A DNA stretch of 5,728 nucleotides from Suttonella ornithocola (GTDB lineage Bacteria > Pseudomonadota > Gammaproteobacteria > Cardiobacteriales > Cardiobacteriaceae), in assembly GCF_001889065.1 (NCBI RefSeq), contig NZ_LWHB01000120.1, positions 1 through 5,728 on the forward strand. The letters run 5' to 3'. Below the pieces are notes generated by a model, which did not search any database, had not been told where the DNA came from, and saw only the letters and a program-made list of their open reading frames with translations. This document shows, piece after piece, positions 1 through 5,506 of this stretch (the first letter of the stretch is position 1; every line of letters begins with the position of its first letter). A program made the position numbers and the translations under genes.

Positions 1-1
1 A

Positions 2-772
2 GAAATTCCTAATATTACGCTTGCTGTAGACGCAATTGTCCACACCTTTTCTCAAAAAGGACGATTGATTTATATAGGCGCTGGAACATCTGGACGATTA
101 GGCGTATTAGATGCCAGTGAATGTCCACCAACCTATAACACCGACCCCAATCAAATTATCGGCATCATCGCAGGTGGGCATCAGGCACTCACTGAGGCGA
201 TAGAAAACGCCGAAGACAATCAAGAGCAAGCGATTAACGACCTAAAAGCACTACACTTTTCTCAAAAAGATATTCTCGTTGGCATCGCTGCTAGCGGACA
301 AACGCCCTACGTGATTTCTGGATTGCAGTATGCCAAGCAGTGTCAAGCATCAACCATTGCTATCACCTGTAGCGAAAATAACCCTATGCAAAAAATAGTA
401 GATATAGCGATTACGCCTATTGTCGGTGCAGAAATCATTACTGGCTCCACACGAATGAAAGCCGGCACCGCACAAAAAATGATTTTAAATATGCTCACCA
501 CCACCGCTATGATAAAAATGGGGAAAGTCTATGGCAATCTAATGGTGGACGTCCAACCTAATAACGCCAAACTGATACGCCGCCAACAACAAATCGTTTG
601 CGAAGCAGCAGGATGCTCACTTGAGCAAGCAAAGAATGCTCTCAATCGTAGTCATGGCAACGTAAAAGCCGCTATTATCATGCTATTACTTGATAAAGAC
701 TCAGAAGCTGCACAAGATTTACTAGAAAAACATCGCGGGCATCTTCGTCAAGCATTATCTTTCTCAAAATAA
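2..772 (+). CDS. murQ: N-acetylmuramic acid 6-phosphate etherase MurQ, 5' end cut by window
   Basis: MurQ is a cytoplasmic SIS-fold lyase that cleaves the D-lactyl ether of MurNAc-6-phosphate, giving GlcNAc-6-phosphate and D-lactate in cell-wall recycling. The frame is open from base 2 to the TAA at 770-772, leaving 256 visible residues. By comparison with E. coli MurQ (about 298 aa) roughly 43 N-terminal residues lie before the window. An internal TTG at 65 is not the start, because conserved family sequence precedes it. The signature LIYIGAGTSGRLG is followed by DASECPP, whose Glu corresponds to E. coli Glu83. The later NAED Glu corresponds to Glu114, so both catalytic acids are present. 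The segments GIAASGQTPYV, GAEIITGSTRMKAGTAQK and GNLMVDVQPNN are also typical. The gene runs into anmK, the preceding step of the pathway, with a 3-base gap, so the two are almost certainly co-transcribed. Confidence 0.96.
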   Translation, partial: EIPNITLAVDAIVHTFSQKGRLIYIGAGTSGRLGVLDASECPPTYNTDPNQIIGIIAGGHQALTEAIENAEDNQEQAINDLKALHFSQKDILVGIAASGQTPYVISGLQYAKQCQASTIAITCSENNPMQKIVDIAITPIVGAEIITGSTRMKAGTAQKMILNMLTTTAMIKMGKVYGNLMVDVQPNNAKLIRRQQQIVCEAAGCSLEQAKNALNRSHGNVKAAIIMLLLDKDSEAAQDLLEKHRGHLRQALSFSK

Positions 773-775
773 CCC

Positions 776-1903
776 ATGATTGATATACCTACTTCTTACT
801 ACATTGGACTGATGTCTGGCACCAGCTTAGATGCGGTAGATGCCGCATTGGTTTCCTTTGACCAACTATCTCACCCTACTTTACACGCTACTTACGCAAC
901 GCCCTTTCCTCTCGAATTAAAAGAAAAAATCCTGACACTGATAGCCACTCCAACTATTCATTTACAACAATATGGAGAACTTGATAGAACACTTGGCATA
1001 CTCTTTGCCGATGCGGTTAATAACCTCTTAAACCATACCTCAATCAACCAATCCAATATTAAAGCTGTTGGTAGCCACGGACAAACCCTTTGGCATCAAC
1101 CTGATGGCGAACAGCCTTTTACCTTACAAATTGGCGACCCTCACTATATCGCGACACGATGTGGCATTGATGTTATTGCTGATTTTCGTCGAAAAGACAT
1201 TGCATTAGGCGGACAAGGTGCACCACTCGTTCCAGCGTTTCATCAAGCTATCTTTACCCACTCTGATAAAACGACCGTCGTCTTAAATATTGGCGGCATT
1301 GCGAATATTACCGTCTTACGCCCTAATAAAGCGACATTGGGTTATGACACTGGTCCGGGAAATATGCTCATAGATGCTTGGATGCAAAAACATTGTCAGC
1401 AACCTTACGATAAAAACGCCTTATTTGCGCAACAAGGACACATACATTCCGATTTATTAGCGCAACTAAAAACCGATGCTTATTTACACCGCCCTGCACC
1501 TAAAAGCACAGGTAGAGAGCATTATCATCTTCAATGGCTAGAAGCTCAGTTAGCTCAATTTCCCAGTATTTATCCTGCTGATGTTCAGAGAACCTTACTG
1601 GAATTTACCGCGCAAACCGCAACAGACGCCATTAAACAACATCAAGAAAACAACAAAGAAAATCGATTGATTATTTGTGGTGGAGGAAGTCATAACCCAT
1701 TACTTATGCAAAGAATAACTGAACTACTACCAGCATGGAAAGTAAAAACTAGCGATGATTACGGCATCAATAGCGATTACCTAGAAGCGATTGCCTTTGC
1801 TTGGCTTGCCTACCGCCACATCCAGCAACTTAGCGGCAATTTGCCTGAAGTAACAGGCGCTCATCGTTGCACCATTCTAGGCGCGCACTACCCAGCCAGT
1901 TAA
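776..1903 (+). CDS. anmK: Anhydro-N-acetylmuramic acid kinase AnmK
   Basis: AnmK opens the 1,6-anhydro ring of anhydro-MurNAc and phosphorylates it with ATP in the cytoplasm, yielding MurNAc-6-phosphate, the substrate of the MurQ encoded just upstream. The 375-residue product is near the usual family length (about 370). It has the ASKHA-type features: an N-terminal phosphate loop GLMSGTSLDAVDAAL (residues 11-25), GSHGQTLWH (99-107), FRRKDIALGGQGAPLVP (137-153), NIGGIANIT (171-179), and GYDTGPGN (189-196), whose Asp191 fits the position of the general base. A C-terminal CGGGSHNPLLM nucleotide-binding loop is also present. The ATG at 776 lies 3 bases after the murQ stop. No Shine-Dalgarno sequence is visible, so translation is probably coupled to murQ. 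No terminator is obvious behind the TAA. Nothing suggests inactivation. Confidence 0.96.
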   Translation: MIDIPTSYYIGLMSGTSLDAVDAALVSFDQLSHPTLHATYATPFPLELKEKILTLIATPTIHLQQYGELDRTLGILFADAVNNLLNHTSINQSNIKAVGSHGQTLWHQPDGEQPFTLQIGDPHYIATRCGIDVIADFRRKDIALGGQGAPLVPAFHQAIFTHSDKTTVVLNIGGIANITVLRPNKATLGYDTGPGNMLIDAWMQKHCQQPYDKNALFAQQGHIHSDLLAQLKTDAYLHRPAPKSTGREHYHLQWLEAQLAQFPSIYPADVQRTLLEFTAQTATDAIKQHQENNKENRLIICGGGSHNPLLMQRITELLPAWKVKTSDDYGINSDYLEAIAFAWLAYRHIQQLSGNLPEVTGAHRCTILGAHYPAS

Positions 1904-2001
1904 ACACACTTATAAAATAGTTACTCCAATAAATCGATAATCCTTTATCATAGCGAGCCTTTTAAACCACAACCTCTATTTTAAAATCATACGAGTTCGC
2001 A

Positions 2002-2922
2002 ATGTATTTACATAATCCTGCACAAGGTGCGCTTTGGATAATGGCAGCGGGTGTTGCCTTCGCCGTCATTAATACCACTCTACAATATCTAGGCATAAAG
2101 CACGACATTAATTCTGGTTCAGCCGTTCTTTATCAATACGGTATTGCATTATTAGTCTTTTTACCCGCCTTGAAAAAAGGCGTTATTCGACGCGCAATGC
2201 GTTCGGATTTTCGACTATTGCATATATTAAGAGTCAGCGTTTCTGTATTAGGCATACAATTATGGACGCTCGCGCTTACCCTTGAAAATCCTGTGCCAAT
2301 CTGGCAAGGCATTGCCTTACTAATGACTTCTCCCTTATTCGCCACTATTGGTTCAGGACTTTTACTCGGCGAAACTGTCAGCAAGGTTCGTTGGTTTGCC
2401 ACAGCATTGGGATTTATCGGCGCCATGCTTATTCTTGCACCGTGGTCGGATGCTTTTGTTTGGGCAAGTTTATTGCCATTAGGCGCAGCATTTTTTTGGG
2501 CAAGTGCTTCGCTGCTAACCAAATTTACCGTGAGCCGCGATAGCCCCTCCACCATTGTTTTCTATCTTCTCGTTTTGATGCTACCGTTTGACCTTATCTT
2601 TGGATTGCCTTCATTAGTTGTTCCAAAAACATGGCAGCCGTGGATTTTACTCATCATTATTGGTGCGCTCACGGCACTAGCGCAATGGGCGATTGCGAAA
2701 GCCTACTCTGTCGCCGACGCTTCTTTTTTACAACCATTTGATCATGCCAAATTGCCTTTAAACGTTCTAGGTGGGTATCTCATTTTTGGTTGGGTTCCAC
2801 CGGGAATGCTTTGGATAGGTTCAGCAATGATTATCGCAGCAGTAGCCTTGGTAACTCATCATGAACATCGTCGCAATCCACTAGCCATTTGGTGGGAAAA
2901 ACAACGCGCTAAATCTACGTAA
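2002..2922 (+). CDS. EamA/DMT-superfamily permease, substrate unknown
   Basis: A 306-residue integral inner-membrane protein of the drug/metabolite transporter type. About ten hydrophobic helices can be picked out, near residues 9-29, 40-57, 72-92, 101-122, 131-147, 152-175, 183-203, 212-234, 240-262 and 267-286. They form two five-helix EamA repeats. The short LLGETVS motif after helix 4 is the typical end of an EamA half, and the charged tail from residue 287 should be cytoplasmic. Family members export or import small metabolites such as amino acids and nucleosides, and sequence alone does not name the substrate. The ATG at 2002 has a weak upstream CGAG at 1992-1995. The gene is 98 bases from anmK, so it may have its own promoter. 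A role in exporting recycling products would be guesswork. Confidence 0.9.
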   Translation: MYLHNPAQGALWIMAAGVAFAVINTTLQYLGIKHDINSGSAVLYQYGIALLVFLPALKKGVIRRAMRSDFRLLHILRVSVSVLGIQLWTLALTLENPVPIWQGIALLMTSPLFATIGSGLLLGETVSKVRWFATALGFIGAMLILAPWSDAFVWASLLPLGAAFFWASASLLTKFTVSRDSPSTIVFYLLVLMLPFDLIFGLPSLVVPKTWQPWILLIIIGALTALAQWAIAKAYSVADASFLQPFDHAKLPLNVLGGYLIFGWVPPGMLWIGSAMIIAAVALVTHHEHRRNPLAIWWEKQRAKST

Positions 2923-2953
2923 TGGAGACTTTATAGTCATTTAACTTCTTAGT

Positions 2954-3163
2954 TTCAACCTTGAAGTGCAACGTTTTCTAAAACAGGATTGAAAAGTAAG
3001 ATGTGCAGTGTTGCACTTCGAATTTCAATCCTACTATCAAAACGTTAGGAAACACTACAAACATCTTACTTCAGAACAAAGATACGAACTCTCAGCATTA
3101 TTGGAAATCTCTGTTTCCTAGAATGAAATAGCCCGTATTCTTGGAGTTAATAAATCTACTATA
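2954..3163 (+). mobile_element. IS30-family 5'-end remnant, copy A
   Basis: This stretch is base-for-base identical to 4984-5193, and the identity runs on to 3172/5202. It contains what looks like an IS end (GTTGCACTTCGAATTTCAAT from 3010) followed by the start of an IS30-type transposase. Only the first part of the element is present; the catalytic DDE domain and the distal end are missing. Upstream, 2961-3004 holds inverted partial copies of the same end motifs: GAAGTGCAAC at 2963-2972 pairs with 3010-3019, AGGATTGAAA at 2985-2994 pairs with 3023-3032, and an 11-mer at 2994-3004 pairs with 3061-3071. No target duplication is visible. The element stops at CTATAG, where a MITE begins. Confidence 0.75.
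3056..3163 (+). pseudogene. IS30-family transposase N-terminal fragment, copy A (nonsense mutation)
   Basis: Translation in this frame gives YKHLTSEQRYELSALL, then EISVS, a TAG stop at 3119-3121, and NEIARILGVNKSTI. This is the N-terminal helix-turn-helix of IS30-family transposases (the pattern KHLT.EERY.I..LL...S..EIA..LG...STI). The TAG sits where a CAG (Gln) codon would be expected. I found no start codon in frame upstream. The reading frame ends at the MITE boundary, so the product is certainly not a functional transposase. The family call rests on motif recognition of about 35 residues. Confidence 0.75.
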
Positions 3164-3291
3164 GCCAACTTCCCAAAAAATGCATACAACGTTAACTCAA
3201 TATACACTTTGAGACCTTTGCAAAGGTCTCACTTTAAAAATAGCATACTATCTTCAAGTACTGTATGTATTTTTCGGGAGCCTTGCTATAG
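3159..3291. mobile_element. MITE-like terminal-inverted-repeat element, copy 1 (133 bp)
   Basis: This short noncoding element is bounded by CTATAG at both ends (3159-3164 and 3286-3291). The terminal arms 3159-3188 and 3262-3291 are inverted repeats matching at 24 of 30 positions (CTATAGC.AA...CCC.AAAAAT..ATACA type). The palindromic CTATAG fits a TA target duplication with an inverted repeat beginning TAGC, the pattern of IS630/Tc1-mariner relatives. It aligns end to end with the reverse complement of 5189-5295, except that copy 1 carries an extra 25 bp in its centre (palindrome plus ACTTT). It separates the IS30 remnant from an IS630 left end. It has no coding capacity and would need a transposase in trans. 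The name MITE is an inference from structure and two copies. Confidence 0.65.
3206..3235. repeat. 20-bp perfect palindrome flanked by 5-bp direct repeats (insertion footprint)
   Basis: GAGACCTTTG (3211-3220) is followed directly by its reverse complement CAAAGGTCTC (3221-3230), with ACTTT on each side (3206-3210 and 3231-3235). The homologous MITE copy at 5189-5295 lacks exactly this palindrome and one of the flanking pentamers. It therefore looks like an insertion with a 5-bp target duplication, reduced to two abutting element ends. From memory, GAGACCTTTGCAA resembles the ends of some IS5-family elements of Neisseria-like bacteria. I could not verify that, and the 5-bp duplication may not suit that family. 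Confidence 0.7.
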
Positions 3292-3480
3292 TAAAAGTCC
3301 ACTAAACAAGTTACACTAACTGAATGGCATACTCATCAGACTATCGACAAATGATATTGACCAAGCTCAAAGAAGGCGCAAGCTTTCGAGAGTTAGCAGA
3401 AGAATATCAACTCAGCTCAATAACCATACAACGTTGGAAGATAAATCTTGCTTGGACATGGATAAAAAGTAAAAGCGTAA
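3286..3480 (+). mobile_element. IS630-family left-end remnant
   Basis: From the CTATAG at 3286-3291 the sequence reads GTAAAAGTCCACTAAAC and 33 bases later begins an IS630-type transposase start. The inward sequence resembles that at the other IS630 end in the window (reading inward on + from 5507: CTATAGT, then a CTAAAA at 5521-5526). The two are probably the left and right terminal repeats of related elements. The distal limit is uncertain: transposase similarity fades after about 3440, and rnhA starts at 3535. Only a small part of a roughly 1-kb element remains. Confidence 0.6.
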
Positions 3481-3548
3481 GAAATGGCAACTGCATTGAA
3501 TTGGCTCCTTATTCTTCTATTTTAATTAGCTCTTCTAATAGTCTTTGA
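3324..3548 (+). pseudogene. IS630-family transposase N-terminal fragment
   Basis: The ATG at 3324 starts MAYSSDYRQMILTKLKEG, then ASFRELAEEYQLSSITIQRWK. This is the helix-turn-helix start of IS630-family transposases (MAYS.DLR..VL.YL..G.SFREA...F..S..T..RW). After residue 39 (about 3440) the reading loses all family resemblance and stops at 3546-3548, inside the 3' end of the convergent rnhA. It lacks the whole DDE catalytic domain, so it is a truncated remnant. The point where IS630 sequence gives way to something else lies between about 3440 and 3534. Only the first 117 bases of the reading frame are confidently transposase. Confidence 0.8.
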
Positions 3549-4020
3549 CTATAGATTGTAAAAAAGACCCACGATCGGAATCTTGTAATTGTTTAATGGC
3601 TTCATTGGCCAGTTGATCAGCCATTTCATTGCCAGGATGTCCGCTATGTCCTTTCACCCAATGCCAATGAATGGTAAATTTAGTGGCTAGAGCGTCAAGC
3701 TCTTGCCAAAGTTCTACGTTTTTAACTGGCTTTTTCTGAGCGGTACGCCATTGATTCGCTTTCCATTTGGGTAACCAATCATTGATGCCATTCTTAACGT
3801 ACACGCTATCCGTCGTTAGATGAATTTCACAGGGTTTTTTAATGGCTTTTAGGGCTTCAATAGCGGCGGTTAGTTCCATACGATTGTTGGTTGTATGATG
3901 TTCTGCACCATTAAGTGTTTTTTCATGAACACCATAGCGCATGAGTACTCCCCAACCACCGATGCCAGGATTCCCTTTACAAGCGCCATCGGTATAAATT
4001 TCTAAAATAGGATGTGCCAT
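3535..4020 (-). CDS. rnhA: Ribonuclease HI
   Basis: RNase HI cleaves the RNA strand of RNA-DNA hybrids (R-loops, replication primers) in the cytoplasm with two metal ions. Starting from the ATG at 4020-4018 (MAHPILEIYTDGACKGNPG) the protein has 161 residues, close to the E. coli 155. The catalytic set is complete: Asp11, Glu49 in TTNNRMELTAA, Asp71 in TDSVYV, His125 in KGHSGHPGNE, and Asp135. The basic handle region (WLPKWKANQWRTAQKKPVKN, residues 82-101) is also present. The reading frame is open back to an ATG at 4095, but that would add 25 non-family residues overlapping psd, so I chose 4020. The gene starts 10 bases after the psd stop, implying one transcript. No clear ribosome site is seen. 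Its 3' end abuts IS630 debris and overlaps the tail of the 3324 fragment. Confidence 0.95.
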   Translation of the reverse strand: MAHPILEIYTDGACKGNPGIGGWGVLMRYGVHEKTLNGAEHHTTNNRMELTAAIEALKAIKKPCEIHLTTDSVYVKNGINDWLPKWKANQWRTAQKKPVKNVELWQELDALATKFTIHWHWVKGHSGHPGNEMADQLANEAIKQLQDSDRGSFLQSIVKDY

Positions 4021-4030
4021 TGGATGTCTG

Positions 4031-4876
4031 TTAATGAGAGTAGTTTTTTTCTTCACAGTTTGCGATGTATTCACCCATATGGATTTTATCGCCACTGCTA
4101 AGTTTTGGATTGCTAAAATCTATTTTTAGATTGGCAAAACAAAGGATAACAGTAGAGCCTAGATTAAAGCGTCCAATCTCTTCTCCTTTGCGGAAGTTTA
4201 GTGGTGGATTATATTGATAGTGATTATCTCCATTATCTTTCATTTCACCTTGCCAGACGGTTTCGATACTACTGACATTTAGCGCACCAACCATAATCAA
4301 TGCCATAGCGCCAAATTCTGTCTCAAAGTGGCAGACGAGTCTTTCATTAGCAGAAAAGATATTGGGAATTTTTTCGAGTAAATCTAGCGCAACACTATGC
4401 TTATCCCCTGGGCAAAAGCTCATTGCGGTTAGCTTGCCATCACAAGGCATATGGATGCGGTGGTAGTCATCTGGTGCTAGGTAGAGGGTAACAGCTTTGC
4501 CGCCTTCGTATTTTTCTGCTTGTTGATGAGAATTTAATAATGCGGAAAGTGTATAACTTTGTGTTTTCGCTTGATAAAGCTTTCCTTTTGTAATATCACC
4601 AAAAATTGCACAACGTCCATCTACTGGGCTAACGATGCATTGTGTATCGGTATCAATCGGTCTTTCATTGGGAGCAAGTGCACGAGTAAAAAATGCATTT
4701 AAAGTAGGATAAGCATAAGGATTTTTTTCAGCAGCAAAATCGGTATTTGCTTTTGTGATTTTTTGATAGCTCCAGATAATCGCATTTTTAACAGTAGGCT
4801 GTTTAATCCGTGCGATTTTATACATGAGTTGGCTTAATAGTTTACGGGGTAATAATTTATAAGTCAGTAAATTCAT
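4031..4876 (-). CDS. psd: Phosphatidylserine decarboxylase proenzyme
   Basis: Psd is a membrane-associated pyruvoyl enzyme that decarboxylates phosphatidylserine to phosphatidylethanolamine, the last step of PE synthesis. The 281-residue proenzyme is close to the length of the E. coli-type protein (about 320), slightly short. The self-cleavage motif LGST is at residues 239-242. Cleavage before Ser241 would give a large beta chain and a small alpha chain of 41 residues carrying the pyruvoyl group. The other expected processing residues are visible: Asp86 in VSPVDG, and His139/His142 in DDYHRIHMP. The segment YPTLNAFFTRAL.P..RPID (residues 56-75) is typical of the N-terminal part. The start ATG at 4876-4874 has no clear Shine-Dalgarno sequence, but a good promoter lies 35 bases upstream. 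rnhA follows 10 bases downstream. The enzyme looks functional. Confidence 0.95.
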   Translation of the reverse strand: MNLLTYKLLPRKLLSQLMYKIARIKQPTVKNAIIWSYQKITKANTDFAAEKNPYAYPTLNAFFTRALAPNERPIDTDTQCIVSPVDGRCAIFGDITKGKLYQAKTQSYTLSALLNSHQQAEKYEGGKAVTLYLAPDDYHRIHMPCDGKLTAMSFCPGDKHSVALDLLEKIPNIFSANERLVCHFETEFGAMALIMVGALNVSSIETVWQGEMKDNGDNHYQYNPPLNFRKGEEIGRFNLGSTVILCFANLKIDFSNPKLSSGDKIHMGEYIANCEEKNYSH

Positions 4877-4910
4877 ATAGAAATATTTTGGTAATAAAGA
4901 TATTCTATGT

Positions 4911-4938
4911 ATTATAGGCGTTGTACCGATGAAGACAA
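4911..4938 (-). promoter_or_regulatory. Likely sigma-70-type promoter for psd-rnhA
   Basis: On the minus strand, TTGTCT (4938-4933) is followed after 16 bases by a perfect TATAAT (4916-4911). Transcription would begin near 4904 and leave a leader of roughly 28 bases before the psd ATG at 4876. The promoter lies between psd and the IS30 remnant B, whose edge is about 45 bases upstream of the -35 box, so the insertion appears to have left it intact. Confidence 0.55.
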
Positions 4939-4983
4939 AATGTTAGCAAGCGGACAAATTGTTAAACTATTTCCATACTTAGA

Positions 4984-5193
4984 TTCAACCTTGAAGTGCA
5001 ACGTTTTCTAAAACAGGATTGAAAAGTAAGATGTGCAGTGTTGCACTTCGAATTTCAATCCTACTATCAAAACGTTAGGAAACACTACAAACATCTTACT
5101 TCAGAACAAAGATACGAACTCTCAGCATTATTGGAAATCTCTGTTTCCTAGAATGAAATAGCCCGTATTCTTGGAGTTAATAAATCTACTATA
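4984..5193 (+). mobile_element. IS30-family 5'-end remnant, copy B
   Basis: This is the second copy of the unit at 2954-3163, in the same orientation and offset by 2030 bases. By reading line against line it is identical through 5202 (219 bases). It carries the same inverted-repeat cluster at its left part, the same GTTGCACTTC end motif (5040-5049) and the same truncation. On the left, identity stops at 4983 (A here, T at 2953), although the five bases before that, CTTAG, also agree. The copy lies upstream of psd, pointing away from it. Confidence 0.75.
5086..5193 (+). pseudogene. IS30-family transposase N-terminal fragment, copy B (same nonsense mutation)
   Basis: It encodes the same broken helix-turn-helix as copy A, with YKHLTSEQRYELSALL, the TAG at 5149-5151, and NEIARILGVNKSTI. 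Past the CTATAG the frame continues as ANFSRNAYRV. That could be genuine IS30 coding sequence or a chance reading of the MITE arm. Because the stop codon is shared with copy A, the two copies descend from an already inactive parent or one was copied from the other. Confidence 0.75.
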
Positions 5194-5295
5194 GCCAACT
5201 TCTCAAGGAATGCATACAGAGTTTTTGGATATTATACTGTTTTTAAACTGGATATTGAGTTAATGTTGTATATATTTTTTGGGAAGTTGCTATAG
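5189..5295. mobile_element. MITE-like terminal-inverted-repeat element, copy 2 (107 bp, inverted)
   Basis: CTATAG at 5189-5194 and 5290-5295 bounds two imperfect inverted arms (5189-5218 and 5267-5295). The reverse complement matches copy 1 (3159-3291) along its whole length, including the internal blocks TTAACTCAATAT and TTTAAAAA. The difference is that the palindrome with its extra ACTTT is absent. Copy 2 therefore represents the element without the secondary insertion. It lies between IS30 remnant B and an IS630 middle fragment, and it supplies an artificial tail and stop to the latter's reading frame. Confidence 0.65.
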
Positions 5296-5500
5296 CATTA
5301 GTTTGGTTTTTCATCTGCCAATCGTATTCACCGTAATAACGTTGCCCTTTCACAGACCATCCATACCGATGTAACCACTGACTTCTAAAGCCACTCTCAT
5401 TAAGGTAAACAATGAGAATTCCTTCTCTTCGATACTTAGCAATACGCTCACTAAAGCAGCATCTATCATTTTGATTCACTTTGGGATGGCTTAGTGTTTT
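5243..5500 (-). pseudogene. IS630-family transposase, internal fragment
   Basis: Reading from 5500 the frame gives KTLSHPKVNQNDR, then FSERIAKYRREGILIVYLNESGF, then RYGWSVKGQRYYG and KNQTNAIA. This matches the middle of IS630-family transposases, including the segment holding the first catalytic Asp (normally YLDESGF). Here that residue is Asn (codon at 5401-5399), so even an intact version would be inactive. The fragment begins just after a CTATAG (5507-5512) and loses similarity at another CTATAG (5290-5295), where the frame runs on into MITE copy 2 until the stop at 5243-5245. A GTG at 5479 opens a 78-residue frame, but it is not a real gene start. Confidence 0.8.
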
Positions 5501-5506
5501 TTATGG

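Noticed and set aside
1921..1951. Promoter for the permease gene (TTACTC, 19-base gap, TATCAT)
   Set aside because: Both boxes are weak and the spacing is long; the 98-base gap probably holds a promoter, but I cannot place it.
2133..2555. 140-codon open frame on the minus strand
   Set aside because: It lies entirely inside the permease gene in an antisense frame, with no family resemblance or start signal; it is a coding shadow.
2927..2938. Terminator hairpin after the permease gene (GACT-TTAT-AGTC)
   Set aside because: The stem is only 4 bp and no clear T-run follows, so it is too weak to call.
4021..4095. Longer RNase HI start at 4095
   Set aside because: It would add 25 residues unlike the family and overlap the psd 3' end by 65 bases; the ATG at 4020 gives the standard N-terminus.
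2954..5202. Composite transposon carrying psd and rnhA
   Set aside because: Both flanking IS30 copies are truncated and inactive, no target duplication surrounds the unit, and the cargo is housekeeping; independent insertions or a repeat duplication explain it better.
2961..5295. CRISPR array or regulatory RNA suggested by the repeats and palindromes
   Set aside because: There are only two widely spaced long repeats and no regular short repeat-spacer pattern; the palindromes are explained as mobile-element ends.
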